Under the pieces are notes generated by a model. It made no database searches, had not been told where the DNA came from, and saw nothing but the letters and a program-made list of their open reading frames with translations. 64,000 nt of DNA from positions 1,364,001-1,428,000 of the forward strand of contig NZ_JAGVQR010000001.1 in assembly GCF_018275325.1 (NCBI RefSeq). Reading direction: 5' to 3'. Origin of the DNA: Nocardioides palaemonis (GTDB lineage Bacteria > Actinomycetota > Actinomycetes > Propionibacteriales > Nocardioidaceae). Positions 17,371-26,606 of the stretch are shown here, piece after piece; position 1 is the first letter of the stretch; each line of letters starts with the position of its first letter. The position numbers and the translations under genes are program-made.

Positions 17371-18315
17371 GTGAGCGACGAGCCGACGACCGATGCCCCG
17401 GGACTCCCGGAGCCGATGGTCCGGCTGCTCGGCGACTACGAGCGCCACCTCGTCTCCGAGCGTGACCTGACCCCCCACACCGTCCGGGCCTACCTCGGCG
17501 ACGTGTCGAGCCTGCTGGACCACTGCGTCCGCCTCGGGCACGACGACGTCACCGACCTCGACCTCCGCACGCTGCGCAGCTGGCTGGCGCGGCTGCAGAC
17601 GACCGGCCGCAGCCGGACCACGATCGCCCGGCGGGCGACGGCGGCACGGGTCTTCACCGCCTGGTTGCACCGCACCGGACGCCTGCCGGCCGACCCGGGG
17701 GCCGCGCTCGGCTCGCCGAAGAAGCTCAAGACCCTGCCGCCGGTGCTCCGCGCCGACGAGGCGGAGGCGCTCATCAGGTCGGCCGCGGACCGGGCCGACG
17801 ACGGCACCCCGGTCGGCCTGCGCGACGTGGCCATGCTCGAGCTGCTCTACGCCACCGGCATCCGGGTCGGCGAGCTGGTGGGCCTCGACGTCGACGACGT
17901 CGACGACGAGCGGCGCGTGGTCCGGGTGCTCGGCAAGGGTCGCAAGGAGCGGTCGGTGCCCTACGGCACGCCAGCCGGACGCTCGCTCGACCGCTGGCTG
18001 GCCGGCGGGCGGCCCGAGCTGCGGGTGGAGGGGTCCGGCCCGGCGCTCTTCCTCGGTGTCCGGGGCAGGCGCATCGACCAGCGGGCCGTCCGCGACCTGG
18101 TCCACCGTCGCATCGCCGACGTCCCCGGTGCCCCCGACATCGGGCCGCACGGCCTGCGCCACACCGCCGCCACCCACCTGCTGGAGGGCGGTGCCGACCT
18201 GCGCTCGGTGCAGGAGCTGCTCGGCCACGCCTCGCTCGCCACCACCCAGCTCTACACCCACGTCACCACCGACCGGCTGCGCCGGGCCTACCAACAGGCC
18301 CACCCGCGCGCCTGA
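17371..18315 (+). CDS. xerC: Tyrosine recombinase XerC
   Basis: A 314-residue tyrosine recombinase. The N-terminal SAM-like DNA-binding domain (LLGDYERHLVSERDLTPHTV) is followed by the catalytic domain with Arg in LYATGIRVGELVGL, Lys in GKGRKERSVP, HGLRHTAATHLL, GHASLATTQLYTH and the nucleophile Tyr near LYTHV. Length and position in the dprA-rpsB interval fit chromosomal XerC, which resolves dimers at dif with XerD, rather than a phage integrase. An 11-residue longer form from GTG 17338 (overlapping dprA) is possible. Confidence 0.92.
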   Translation: MSDEPTTDAPGLPEPMVRLLGDYERHLVSERDLTPHTVRAYLGDVSSLLDHCVRLGHDDVTDLDLRTLRSWLARLQTTGRSRTTIARRATAARVFTAWLHRTGRLPADPGAALGSPKKLKTLPPVLRADEAEALIRSAADRADDGTPVGLRDVAMLELLYATGIRVGELVGLDVDDVDDERRVVRVLGKGRKERSVPYGTPAGRSLDRWLAGGRPELRVEGSGPALFLGVRGRRIDQRAVRDLVHRRIADVPGAPDIGPHGLRHTAATHLLEGGADLRSVQELLGHASLATTQLYTHVTTDRLRRAYQQAHPRA

Positions 18316-18326
18316 GCGCGGCGGGG

Positions 18327-18935
18327 TCAGCCCAGCCAGTCGAGCGGGCGGCGCCAGGCGTCGAGCGGGGGAGACCAGGACGTCGGGGTGGCCGCGGGCT
18401 CGTCGCGCCAGAGCGGGAGCAGCCTCACCGGTCCGCCGCCGACGAGCGTCAGCGGGTCGAGGTAGACCCGGTCGTCGCCGCTCCCGCGCACCAGGCCCCA
18501 GTGCAGGCAGGCCGCGGGGAAGCAGTGGCCGTGGGTGACGGCCAGCCGGCCGAGGACGTCGCCGGCCGCCACCGGATCGCCCTTCGCGACCGTGGTGACG
18601 ACGGGTTCGTAGGTCGTGCGGAGGCCGTCGGCGTGGAGCACGGTCACCACCGGCTTGCCGCCGATCGACCCGGCGAACCCGATCGTGCCGCGCACCGCCG
18701 CCCGCACCGGCTGACCGGCGGCGCCGGCGAGGTCCGCACCCCGGTGGCCAGAGGCGTAGGGAGACGGCGGCGGCTCGAAGGGACGTACGACGTCGGGCCG
18801 CGGGTCGAGCGGCCACACGCCTGCCGGACCGCCCGCCCGCAGGGGCACCGGCAGGAGCACGGGCCGGGCGGCGGCTGCCGTGGGGGACAGGAGCGTCGTC
18901 AGCACCAGCAGCAGGACGTACGGGAGGGCTCGCAT
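18327..18935 (-). CDS. Secreted M23 family metallopeptidase (LytM-like)
   Basis: A 202-residue protein with signal peptide [25 protein letters not shown]. The M23/LytM zinc motifs are HRGADLAG (HxxxD) and a late [14 protein letters not shown] region with the HxH-like histidines. Such proteins cleave peptidoglycan cross-links or, when degenerate, activate amidases. Two extra cysteines ([10 protein letters not shown]) flank the last metal ligand. The start at ATG 18935 puts the signal peptide at the N terminus. It converges on xerC with 11 bp between them and is divergent from rpsB. Confidence 0.85.
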   Translation of the reverse strand: MRALPYVLLLVLTTLLSPTAAAARPVLLPVPLRAGGPAGVWPLDPRPDVVRPFEPPPSPYASGHRGADLAGAAGQPVRAAVRGTIGFAGSIGGKPVVTVLHADGLRTTYEPVVTTVAKGDPVAAGDVLGRLAVTHGHCFPAACLHWGLVRGSGDDRVYLDPLTLVGGGPVRLLPLWRDEPAATPTSWSPPLDAWRRPLDWLG

Positions 18936-19093
18936 CCACCGACGATCGCGCCCGCGGCCGGGCGCCGCGACCGGCGCCCGTCGCGCCTGTGGAGGACGGG
19001 CCGGCCAGCAGGGCTGGGGACGGTTCGTGGACGATGGTCCACGACCCCCGGATCCGCGCCCGCAGCGATTCGCCCGCGGGTGACCCGGGGGCC

Positions 19094-19366
19094 TACGATG
19101 TGCGGAGCAGTCCACCCGGACTGACTTCGCACGCTCGCAGACCGCGTCGGAACTGCATCCTGGTTCCGGACCGCCCGTGGGCGTCGGTCCTCAGTTCCGC
19201 GTCTCCGGCCCCGCCGGGATCGCGGGTCGGACCGGCGCGTGAGCGTCAGGGCCCCGGCTCCCGCCGGGCGCAGCAACTGAAAACCAACAGGAGCACCGCT
19301 CTCCGGCCCGGCCTGCCGAAGGTCGCGCGCACATCGGCGAGCGCCTCCGCAACAACAGGAGAACCC
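19094..19366 (+). promoter_or_regulatory. rpsB promoter and structured leader
   Basis: TACGAT (19094-19099) is a good -10. The leader of about 260 nt has nested inverted repeats: CGGAACTG (19148-19155) with CAGTTCCG (19192-19199), and inside it GGACCG (19168-19173) with CGGTCC (19185-19190) around CCC-gt-GGG. CAACAGGAG occurs twice, at 19285-19293 and as the real rpsB Shine-Dalgarno at 19353-19361. This fits an autoregulatory uS2 leader. The rest of the 431-bp gap (18936-19093) shows no gene. Confidence 0.45.
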
Positions 19367-20290
19367 ATGGCAGTCGTCACCATGCGCCAGCTGCTCGAGA
19401 GCGGCGTCCACTTCGGTCACCAGACCCGTCGCTGGAACCCCAAGATGAAGCGCTTCATCATGACCGAGCGCAACGGCATCTACATCATCGACCTGCAGCA
19501 GTCGCTCGCCTACATCGACCGCTCGTACGCCTTCGTCAAGGAGACCGTCGCCAAGGGCGGCGTGATCATGTTCGTCGGCACCAAGAAGCAGGCCCAGGAG
19601 GCGATCGCCGAGCAGGCGACCCGCGTCGGGATGCCCTACGTCAACCAGCGCTGGCTGGGCGGCATGCTCACCAACTTCCAGACCGTGCACCAGCGGATCA
19701 ACCGCCTCAAGGAGCTCGACGACGTCGACTTCGACACCGTCGCCGGCTCGGGTCGCACCAAGAAGGAGCTCCTGCAGATGAAGCGGGAGCACGCCAAGCT
19801 CGAGAAGACCCTCGGCGGCATCCGCGAGATGTCCAAGGTCCCCTCCGCGGTGTGGATCGTCGACACCAACAAGGAGCACCTGGCCGTCGAGGAGGCGCGC
19901 AAGCTCCGGATCCCGATCATCGGCATCCTGGACTCCAACTGCGACCCCGACCTCGTCGACTTCCCGATCCCGGGCAACGACGACGCGATCCGCGCGGTCG
20001 GCCTGCTGACCCGCGTGGTCGCCGACGCCGTCGCCGAGGGCCTCATCGCCCGCTCCGGTGCCAAGACCGCCGGCGAGGCCGTCGGCGCCGAGGAGCCGCT
20101 GGCCGAGTGGGAGCGCGAGCTGCTCCAGGGTGACGCCGACCAGGCCGCCGCGGCCGCCACCGGCGACGCCGCCGCCGAGACCCCGGCCTCCGAGGCCACC
20201 GGTGCCGCGTCCGAGGCCCCGCAGGCCGAGGCTGCCGCCGACGCCGCCACCGAGGCGCCCGCCGAGGCCGCCGAGGCGAAGCAGGACTGA
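19367..20290 (+). CDS. rpsB: Ribosomal protein uS2
   Basis: Begins [19 protein letters not shown] and has [21 protein letters not shown] and [14 protein letters not shown], all uS2 signatures. Its 307 residues exceed the usual 240-260 because of an Ala/Glu-rich tail ([16 protein letters not shown]) like that on bS16 here. AACAGGAG lies just before ATG 19367. It forms a unit with tsf, 111 bp downstream. Confidence 0.98.
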   Translation: MAVVTMRQLLESGVHFGHQTRRWNPKMKRFIMTERNGIYIIDLQQSLAYIDRSYAFVKETVAKGGVIMFVGTKKQAQEAIAEQATRVGMPYVNQRWLGGMLTNFQTVHQRINRLKELDDVDFDTVAGSGRTKKELLQMKREHAKLEKTLGGIREMSKVPSAVWIVDTNKEHLAVEEARKLRIPIIGILDSNCDPDLVDFPIPGNDDAIRAVGLLTRVVADAVAEGLIARSGAKTAGEAVGAEEPLAEWERELLQGDADQAAAAATGDAAAETPASEATGAASEAPQAEAAADAATEAPAEAAEAKQD

Positions 20291-20401
20291 TCGCACTGCG
20301 CCGGTCGCGGGCCCAGCCTGCGACCGGCACCGTGCCGTCCACCCCCACCTCCGGCCTCGCCCCACGGCGGGGCCGGTCCCGACTGCAAGGAAGAAGGACC
20401 C

Positions 20402-21214
20402 ATGGCCAACTTCACCGCTGCCGACGTCAAGAAGCTCCGTGAGCTGACCCAGGCCGGGATGATGGACTGCAAGAAGGCGCTCACCGAGACCGACGGCGAC
20501 TTCGACAAGGCCGTCGAGCTGCTCCGCGTCAAGGGTGCCGCGAAGGCTGCCGCCCGCGGCGCCGAGCGGGAGACCGCCGCCGGCCTCGTCGCCACCTCCG
20601 GCAACGCGCTGGTCGAGCTGAAGAGCGAGACCGACTTCGTCGCCAAGAACGAGGAGTTCATCGCCAAGGCGCAGCAGATCGCCGACGTCGCCGACGCCGT
20701 CAAGGCCGCCGACACCGAGGCGCTCAAGGCCGCCGAGCTCGACGGCAAGACCGTCGGCGAGGTCGTCGAGGACCTCGCCATCACCATCGGCGAGAAGATC
20801 GAGCTGGGCGAGGTCGCCTACTTCGAGGGCACCACCGTCACCTACATGCACAAGCGTGCCGCCGACCTGCCGCCCGCCGTGGGCGTGCTGGTCGAGTTCG
20901 AGGGTGACGAGGCCGCCGCCCGCGCCGCTGCGATGCAGATCGCCGCGATGAAGGCGCAGTACCTCACCCGCGACGAGGTCCCGGCCGACGTCGTCGCCTC
21001 CGAGCGCTCCATCGCCGAGCAGAAGACCCGCGAGGAGGGCAAGCCCGAGCAGGCGATCGCCAAGATCGTCGAGGGTCGCCTCGGTGGCTTCTTCAAGGAG
21101 ATCGTCCTGCTCGAGCAGGAGTCGGTCACCGAGTCCAAGAAGACGGTCAAGGCCGTCCTGGACGAGGCCGGCACCACCGTCAAGCGCTTCGCGCGCTTCG
21201 AGGTCGGCGCCTGA
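20402..21214 (+). CDS. tsf: Translation elongation factor Ts
   Basis: A 270-residue nucleotide exchange factor for EF-Tu. The N-terminal UBA-like domain ([24 protein letters not shown]) and the exchange motif region ([12 protein letters not shown]) are complete, as is the ending [21 protein letters not shown] immediately precedes ATG 20402. A strong hairpin follows the stop. Confidence 0.98.
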   Translation: MANFTAADVKKLRELTQAGMMDCKKALTETDGDFDKAVELLRVKGAAKAAARGAERETAAGLVATSGNALVELKSETDFVAKNEEFIAKAQQIADVADAVKAADTEALKAAELDGKTVGEVVEDLAITIGEKIELGEVAYFEGTTVTYMHKRAADLPPAVGVLVEFEGDEAAARAAAMQIAAMKAQYLTRDEVPADVVASERSIAEQKTREEGKPEQAIAKIVEGRLGGFFKEIVLLEQESVTESKKTVKAVLDEAGTTVKRFARFEVGA

Positions 21215-21236
21215 GCCCCGCTCCACCCGCACCGAC

Positions 21237-21268
21237 CGGGGCCCGTACGCAACCGCGTACGGGCCCCG
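21237..21268 (+). terminator. Terminator after rpsB-tsf
   Basis: Perfect 14-bp stem CGGGGCCCGTACGC / GCGTACGGGCCCCG (21237-21250 and 21255-21268) with loop AACC, 22 bases after the tsf stop. Confidence 0.85.
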
Positions 21269-21356
21269 CTCGCGTCCGACGGGCGTCGCGCCGGGATCCG
21301 CGGCGGCCGGCCCGCCCGCACGGGCGTGCGGTTCGACCCACCGGGTGCCGGACCGG

Positions 21357-21362
21357 TAGGTT
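21357..21362 (+). promoter_or_regulatory. -10 (TAGGTT) for pyrH
   Basis: TAGGTT lies 36 bases before the preferred pyrH GTG, so this transcript has a short leader and uses the GAAGGGA Shine-Dalgarno at 21387-21393. Confidence 0.45.
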
Positions 21363-21398
21363 TCTCGGCGAACCACCATGCCGTGCGAAGGGATCGAA

Positions 21399-22115
21399 GT
21401 GACGGCCTACCAGCGTGTCCTGCTCAAGCTCTCGGGTGAAGTGTTCGGCGGTGGGACGGTGGGCGTCGACCCCGACGTCGTCTCCAAGGTCGCCCGGGAG
21501 ATCGCGACCGTCGTGCGCGAGGGCGTCGGTGTGTGCATCGTCGTCGGCGGCGGCAACTTCTTCCGCGGCGCCGAGATGCAGCAGCGCGGCATGGACCGCA
21601 GCCGCGCCGACTACATGGGCATGCTCGGCACCGTCATGAACTGCCTCGCGCTCCAGGACTTCCTGGAGAAGGAGGGCATCGAGACGCGCGTGCAGACCGC
21701 GATCGCGATGGGCCAGGTCGCCGAGCCCTACATCCCGCGCCGCGCGATGCGCCACCTCGAGAAGGGTCGCGTCGTGATCTTCGGGGCCGGCGCCGGCATG
21801 CCGTTCTTCTCCACCGACACCGTCGCCGCGCAGCGGGCCCTCGAGACCCACTGCGAGGTGGTGCTGATGGCCAAGCAGGGCGTCGACGGCGTCTACAGCG
21901 CGGACCCGAAGAAGGACCCGTCCGCGACGAAGTACGACACGCTCAGCTTCGCCGACGCCCTCCAGCAGGGCCTCAAGATCGCCGACGCGACCGCGTTCGC
22001 CCTGTGCATGGAGAACGACATGCCGCTCGTGGTCTTCGGCGCGGACGACGAGGGTGCCATCCTGCGGATCGTCAAGGGTGAGAGGATCGGCACGCTGGTC
22101 AGCCGCGACGGCTGA
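21399..22115 (+). CDS. pyrH: UMP kinase
   Basis: A 238-residue UMP kinase of the amino-acid-kinase fold, making UDP from UMP and ATP. Motifs: [50 protein letters not shown] and the late [18 protein letters not shown] 21399 is preferred over ATG 21378 because GAAGGGA is spaced five bases before it and family proteins begin a few residues before [11 protein letters not shown]. It precedes frr and cdsA, the usual order. Confidence 0.96.
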   Translation: MTAYQRVLLKLSGEVFGGGTVGVDPDVVSKVAREIATVVREGVGVCIVVGGGNFFRGAEMQQRGMDRSRADYMGMLGTVMNCLALQDFLEKEGIETRVQTAIAMGQVAEPYIPRRAMRHLEKGRVVIFGAGAGMPFFSTDTVAAQRALETHCEVVLMAKQGVDGVYSADPKKDPSATKYDTLSFADALQQGLKIADATAFALCMENDMPLVVFGADDEGAILRIVKGERIGTLVSRDG

Positions 22116-22183
22116 GCACCCCACACGCTTCCGCACCACCCCGGCCGCCCGCGGCCGGCACCGACGAGAGAGAGAACGCGACC

Positions 22184-22741
22184 GTGATCAACGACGTCCT
22201 GAACGATGCCGACTCCAAGATGGGCAAGTCCGTCGACGCCACCCGGGAGGAGTTCGCGGCGATCCGCGCCGGCCGCGCCAACCCCGCGATGTTCGCCAAG
22301 ATCACCGCCGACTACTACGGCACCCAGACCCCGCTCCAGCAGCTGGCGAGCTTCACCTCCCAGGACGCACGCACCATCCTCATCCAGCCCTTCGACATCG
22401 GCGCGATGGGCAACATCGAGCGCGCCATCCGTGACTCCGACCTCGGCGTCAACCCCGCCAACGACGGCAAGGTGCTGCGCTGCGTCTTCCCCGAGCTGAC
22501 CGAGGAGCGCCGCAAGGAGTTCATCAAGCTCGCCAGGTCCAAGGCCGAGGACGGCCGGGTGTCGGTGCGCAACGTGCGCCGCACGGCCAAGCAGTCGCTG
22601 GAGAAGATGGCCACCGACGGCGAGGTCGGCAAGGACGACGTCACGGGTGCCGAGAAGCGCCTCGACGGCATCACCAAGACCCACACCGACAAGATCGACG
22701 AGATGCTCAAGCACAAGGAAGCCGAGCTGCTCGAGGTCTGA
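22184..22741 (+). CDS. frr: Ribosome recycling factor
   Basis: A 185-residue RRF that splits post-termination ribosomes with EF-G. Recognised from DADSKMGKSVDATREEFAAIRAGRANPAM, YYGTQTPLQQLASF, PNDGKVLR-like NDGKVLRCVFPELTEERR and the final helix DKIDEMLKHKEAELLEV. GTG 22184 is 69 bp after pyrH. GAGAGAGAA at 22167-22175 is a plausible ribosome binding site. Length is standard. Confidence 0.98.
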   Translation: MINDVLNDADSKMGKSVDATREEFAAIRAGRANPAMFAKITADYYGTQTPLQQLASFTSQDARTILIQPFDIGAMGNIERAIRDSDLGVNPANDGKVLRCVFPELTEERRKEFIKLARSKAEDGRVSVRNVRRTAKQSLEKMATDGEVGKDDVTGAEKRLDGITKTHTDKIDEMLKHKEAELLEV

Positions 22742-22752
22742 GCCACCCATCG

Positions 22753-23640
22753 ATGACCACCCCTGACACCCCGCCCGCGCCGGCACCCAAGAAGGACCAC
22801 GGTCGCGCCGGCCGGGACCTCCCTGCTGCCATCGGCTCGGCCGTGGTGCTCGTGGGGGCGATCCTGCTCTCGCTCTTCTTCTGGAAGACCGCCTTCATGG
22901 CGATCGTCGCCGTCGCGGTGGTGGTGGCGATCTGGGAGCTGCACCGCGGGCTGTCCGCCAAGGACATCGACATCCCCGAGCAGCCGCTCATGCTCGGCGG
23001 CGCCGTCATGGTGGTCGTGGCCTATGTCTGGGGTGCCCCGGCGCTCGTGACCGCGACCGCCGTCACCGCGCTCGCGATCATGCTGTGGCTGCTGCGGCGC
23101 GGGGTCGAGGGATACGTCAAGAACGCCACCGCCTCGGTGTTCACGCTCGTCTACGTCCCGTTCCTCGGCTCGTTCGTCGCCCTCCTGCTCGCCGAGGGCA
23201 GCCGCCTGCCCGGGTTCGGGCTGGACCTGGCCGACGACGGCGTGCGCGGCATCATCACCTTCATCGCGATCACGGTCGCCTCCGACACCGGCGGCTACGT
23301 CGCCGGCGTGCTGTTCGGCAAGCACCCGATGGCGCCGGTGATCTCGCCCAAGAAGTCGTGGGAGGGCTTCGCCGGCTCGGCGGTGGCCTGCGTGGCCGTC
23401 GGCGTGTGGCTGGTGGCCTCGTTCCTCGACGGCGACTGGTGGGTCGGCGTGCTGCTCGGCCTGATCACCGTCGTGATGGCCACCCTCGGCGACCTGTGCG
23501 AGTCGGTCATCAAGCGCGACCTCGGCATCAAGGACATGAGCCAAGTCATCCCCGGCCACGGCGGCCTGATGGACCGGCTCGACTCGCTGCTCGCCACGAT
23601 CGCCCCGATCTGGCTGGTGCTGCACTACCTCGTCTTCTGA
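22753..23640 (+). CDS. cdsA: Phosphatidate cytidylyltransferase
   Basis: A 295-residue integral membrane enzyme that makes CDP-diacylglycerol, the precursor of phosphatidylglycerol, cardiolipin and phosphatidylinositol. About eight hydrophobic segments follow a Pro-rich cytosolic start. The signature is SPKKSWEGFAGS and GDLCESVIKRDLGIKDMSQVIPGHGGLMDRLDS near the C terminus. It starts 11 bp after frr and its TGA shares a base with the next ATG. Confidence 0.95.
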   Translation: MTTPDTPPAPAPKKDHGRAGRDLPAAIGSAVVLVGAILLSLFFWKTAFMAIVAVAVVVAIWELHRGLSAKDIDIPEQPLMLGGAVMVVVAYVWGAPALVTATAVTALAIMLWLLRRGVEGYVKNATASVFTLVYVPFLGSFVALLLAEGSRLPGFGLDLADDGVRGIITFIAITVASDTGGYVAGVLFGKHPMAPVISPKKSWEGFAGSAVACVAVGVWLVASFLDGDWWVGVLLGLITVVMATLGDLCESVIKRDLGIKDMSQVIPGHGGLMDRLDSLLATIAPIWLVLHYLVF

Positions 23641-24416
23641 TGCGGCTCCTCGTCACCGGCGGCCGCACCGGGTACCTCGGACGCCACGTCGTCCGCGCGG
23701 CAGCGGGCCACGACGTCGTCGCGGTCGGCTCGGCCGACGCCGACGTCCGCGACGCCGGTGCCGTGGCGGCGCTGCTCGAGCGGCACCGCCCGGACGTGGT
23801 CGTCCACACCGCGTACGTCCAGTCCGACCACGAGGTGACGGCCACCGGCGCCGCGCACGTCGCCGACGCGACCGCCGACCGTGGCGCCCGGCTCGTTCTC
23901 GTGTCGAGCGACGTGGTGTTCGGCGGGTCGCCGGAGCCCTACGCCGAGGACGCGCCCACCGACCCGGTCAACGACTACGGGCGGGCGAAGGTCGAGGCCG
24001 AGCGGGCGGCGCTCGCCACCTGCGACGACGTCGTGGTCGTCCGCACGTCGCTGATCCTCGGTGACGGCGCGTCGGTGCACGAGCAACTGGTCCGCGACCT
24101 CGCAGGCGGCGCCGACGGGGCACTCTTCGAGGACGAGCGGCGCACCCCCGCGCACGTCGAGGACCTGGCGGCGGCCCTGGTCGAGCTCGCCGGCAACGAC
24201 GTGCAGGGCGTGCTGCACTGCGGCGGCGCCGACGCGCTGAGCCGCCTCGAGCTCGGCCGGCTGGTCGCCCGTCGCGACGACCTCGACCCCGGGGCGCTGC
24301 GCGCCGGACGTCGCGCCGACCTGGCCGACCCGGGACCCGTCGACGTACGCCTCGACTCCTCGCGGGCCGCGACCCTCCTCACGACCCGGCTCCGCGGCGC
24401 GCGGGAGTTCCTGTGA
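23640..24416 (+). CDS. NAD(P)-dependent sugar reductase/epimerase of the RmlD-like SDR group
   Basis: A 258-residue extended SDR. The cofactor loop is TGGRTGYLGRHVV. The catalytic region has LVLVSSDVVFGG and DYGRAKVEAE (YxxxK). The order VVHTAY...SSDVVFGG...DYGRAK resembles dTDP-4-dehydrorhamnose reductase. The substrate is unknown. It is linked to cdsA by a 1-bp overlap and to the phosphatase by 4 bp, so the three are probably co-transcribed. Relation to phospholipid synthesis is not evident. Confidence 0.78.
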   Translation: MRLLVTGGRTGYLGRHVVRAAAGHDVVAVGSADADVRDAGAVAALLERHRPDVVVHTAYVQSDHEVTATGAAHVADATADRGARLVLVSSDVVFGGSPEPYAEDAPTDPVNDYGRAKVEAERAALATCDDVVVVRTSLILGDGASVHEQLVRDLAGGADGALFEDERRTPAHVEDLAAALVELAGNDVQGVLHCGGADALSRLELGRLVARRDDLDPGALRAGRRADLADPGPVDVRLDSSRAATLLTTRLRGAREFL

Positions 24417-24937
24417 CCCTCCACCTCGTGCGCCACGGCCGGCCGCTGGTCGTCCCGGGCGAGCCGGCCGCGTCGTGGGACCTCGACCCGGCGGCGTACG
24501 ACGACGTGTGGGCGCTGCGGTCCTCCGGTCGGCTGCCGGCGCGCGCCGCGTGGTTCGCCTCGCCCGAGCCGAAGGCGCTGCAGACCGCCCAGCTGCTCAC
24601 CGACGCCGACGTGGGCGTGCTCGACGACCTGCGCGAGCACGAGCGGTCGGGGGAGTGGGTGGACGACTTCGCCGGCACGGTGCGGCGCGCCTTCGAGCGC
24701 CCGGACGTGCCGGCGACGGACGGGTGGGAGCCCCTGACGGCCTGCCGCGACCGCGTGGTGCCGGCCGTGCGGCGGGTCCTGGAGGTGCACGGGGACGACG
24801 ACGTGGTGCTCGTCGGTCACGGGACGGCGTGGACCGTGGTGGTCGCCGCGCTCACCGGGCGCCCGCCCGACGTCGAGCGCTGGGCGGGGCTCGCCATGCC
24901 CGACCTGATCACCGTCGACGCGGTCCCCGGCGCCTAG
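24413..24937 (+). CDS. Histidine phosphatase superfamily protein
   Basis: A 174-residue phosphoglycerate-mutase-like protein. The catalytic LVRHGRP is at residues 5-11, the general acid is likely in LREHERSGEW and the second His lies in VLVGHGTAW. Substrates of this superfamily range from sugar phosphates to proteins; none is indicated here. GTG 24413 overlaps the preceding gene by 4 bp. Its TAG stop forms the first three bases of the next gene's -10 hexamer. Confidence 0.85.
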   Translation: MTLHLVRHGRPLVVPGEPAASWDLDPAAYDDVWALRSSGRLPARAAWFASPEPKALQTAQLLTDADVGVLDDLREHERSGEWVDDFAGTVRRAFERPDVPATDGWEPLTACRDRVVPAVRRVLEVHGDDDVVLVGHGTAWTVVVAALTGRPPDVERWAGLAMPDLITVDAVPGA

Positions 24938-24940
24938 GAT
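24935..24940 (+). promoter_or_regulatory. Leaderless -10 (TAGGAT) overlapping a stop codon
   Basis: TAGGAT ends six bases before ATG 24947, and its TAG is the stop codon of the preceding phosphatase gene. Confidence 0.5.
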
Positions 24941-24946
24941 GGCGCC

Positions 24947-25297
24947 ATGAGCACGCCCCACACGACGGACGTCCCCGCCGACGAGCGGGAGCGCCACTTC
25001 GAGTGGTGGCACCACAGCCACCCCACGTTCGCGGGCATCACCGGCTTCTTCGCCGGCATGCTCTTCGTCACCGCAGTTCCTGGCTTCTTCGCCGGCGTGC
25101 TGCGGCTGCTGTTCAGCTACCAGACGGCCGAGAAGCTGTTCCCCTTCGTGCTGCTGGCGCTGGCGCTCCCGATCGCGATGCTGGTCAAGCGCAAGACCCG
25201 CCGGTTCGCGCAGTTCATGTTCGTCGGGATGCTCGTCACCGCGGCCGTCGTCCTCGGCGTCACCTCGCTGGTGCTCTACTTCATGGTCGACGCCTGA
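24947..25297 (+). CDS. Small membrane protein with three predicted transmembrane segments
   Basis: A 116-residue protein not recognised as a named family. After a His/Trp-rich cytosolic start ([14 protein letters not shown]) there are three hydrophobic segments: around [35 protein letters not shown] and [20 protein letters not shown], with basic KRKTRR between the second and third. There is no signal peptide and no catalytic motif. It lies between the phosphatase and rlmN on its own leaderless promoter. Confidence 0.75.
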   Translation: MSTPHTTDVPADERERHFEWWHHSHPTFAGITGFFAGMLFVTAVPGFFAGVLRLLFSYQTAEKLFPFVLLALALPIAMLVKRKTRRFAQFMFVGMLVTAAVVLGVTSLVLYFMVDA

Positions 25298-25343
25298 CCC
25301 GCTGAATCGACCCGCCCACCGTCGGGATGGGAGACTCGGGGCG

Positions 25344-26492
25344 ATGTCCGACTCCACTCCCGATGCGGCCCGTGAGCCGATCAAGACGCTGCCCCTCGTC
25401 TTCGACGAGCCCCGCGGGCGCAAGAAGCCGCCGCGCCACCTGGCCGACCTCGACGAGGCGGGCCGCAAGGCGCTGCTGGAGGAGATGGGCCTGCCCGGCT
25501 TCCGCGCCAAGCAGCTCTCCACCCACTACTTCTCCCGCCTGGTCGACGACCCGGCCGAGATGACCGACCTCCCGGCCGGCCAGCGCGACGACCTCGTCGG
25601 CGCGCTGCTGCCCGAGCTGATGACGCCGCTGCGGACCATGGAGGCCGACCGCGGCACCACCCGCAAGACGCTGTGGAAGCTCTTCGACGGCGCGCTCGTC
25701 GAGTCGGTGCTGATGCGCTACCCCGACCGCGCCACGATGTGCGTGTCCAGCCAGGCCGGCTGCGGCATGGCCTGCCCGTTCTGCGCGACCGGCATGGGCG
25801 GTCTCCAGCGCAACATGTCGACCGCCGAGATCGTCGAGCAGGTCGTCGCCGGAGCGCGGTCCCTCGCGCGCGGCGAGGTCCCGGGAGGCCCGGGCCGTGT
25901 GTCCAACGTGGTCTTCATGGGCATGGGCGAGCCCCTCGCCAACTACAAGGCCGTCATCGGCGCCGTGCGACGCCTGACCGACCCCGCGCCGGGCGGCCTC
26001 GGGATGAGCGCCCGCGGCATCACCGTGTCCACCGTGGGGCTCGTGCCGCGCATCCGCCAGCTCACCGAGGAGGGCATCCCGGTCACGCTGGCGCTGAGCC
26101 TGCACGCCCCGGACGACGAGCTGCGCAACGAGCTGGTGCCGATCAACACGCGCTTCTCGGTCGCCGAGACCGTCGAGGCCGCGTGGGACTACGCCCGCGT
26201 GACCAAGCGCCGCGTGTCGATCGAGTACGCCATGATGCGCGGCATCAACGACCAGGCGCACCGCGCCGACCTGCTCGCCGACGTGCTCAACTCGTACGGC
26301 GACTGGGGGTGGGTGCACGTCAACCTGATCCCGCTCAACCCGGTCGAGGGGTCGAAGTGGACCGCCTCCGACCCGGCCGACGAGCGCGAGTTCGTGCGCC
26401 GGCTCGAGGCCAAGGGCATCCCGACGACCGTCCGCGACACCCGTGGGCGCGAGATCGACGGCGCCTGCGGCCAGCTCGCAGCCAAGGAGTAG
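25344..26492 (+). CDS. rlmN: 23S rRNA (adenine2503-C2)-methyltransferase / tRNA A37 methylase RlmN
   Basis: A 382-residue radical SAM enzyme. The Fe-S motif is Cys140, Cys144, Cys147 in CGMACPFC. The SAM-binding [14 protein letters not shown] and the catalytic-Cys regions MCVSSQAGC and [15 protein letters not shown] complete the RlmN pattern. The N-terminal RNA-binding part includes [15 protein letters not shown]. It methylates A2503 of 23S rRNA and A37 of some tRNAs. Absence of the Cfr-specific context makes Cfr unlikely. ATG 25344 has GAGACT seven bases upstream. Confidence 0.96.
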   Translation: MSDSTPDAAREPIKTLPLVFDEPRGRKKPPRHLADLDEAGRKALLEEMGLPGFRAKQLSTHYFSRLVDDPAEMTDLPAGQRDDLVGALLPELMTPLRTMEADRGTTRKTLWKLFDGALVESVLMRYPDRATMCVSSQAGCGMACPFCATGMGGLQRNMSTAEIVEQVVAGARSLARGEVPGGPGRVSNVVFMGMGEPLANYKAVIGAVRRLTDPAPGGLGMSARGITVSTVGLVPRIRQLTEEGIPVTLALSLHAPDDELRNELVPINTRFSVAETVEAAWDYARVTKRRVSIEYAMMRGINDQAHRADLLADVLNSYGDWGWVHVNLIPLNPVEGSKWTASDPADEREFVRRLEAKGIPTTVRDTRGREIDGACGQLAAKE

Positions 26493-26593
26493 CGCCAAGG
26501 AGCAGCGCCGGGCAGGCACCGGGGCACCTGAGGCGTCGGCGCGTGTTCACGTGTCGGTCGCCCGGCCCGGTGGGTCCGTTGCCCGACGCTTCC

Positions 26594-26599
26594 TAGCGT
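26594..26599 (+). promoter_or_regulatory. Leaderless -10 (TAGCGT) for glycosyltransferase
   Basis: TAGCGT ends seven bases before ATG 26607. Confidence 0.5.
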
Positions 26600-26606
26600 C
26601 CGGGGC

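Noticed and set aside
17371..18315. Tyrosine recombinase as a prophage integrase
   Set aside because: Length and position between dprA and rpsB match chromosomal XerC and there are no phage genes.
18989..19366. N-terminal extension of rpsB from an upstream in-frame start
   Set aside because: The leader reads as structured non-coding DNA and uS2 begins at the ATG after AACAGGAG.
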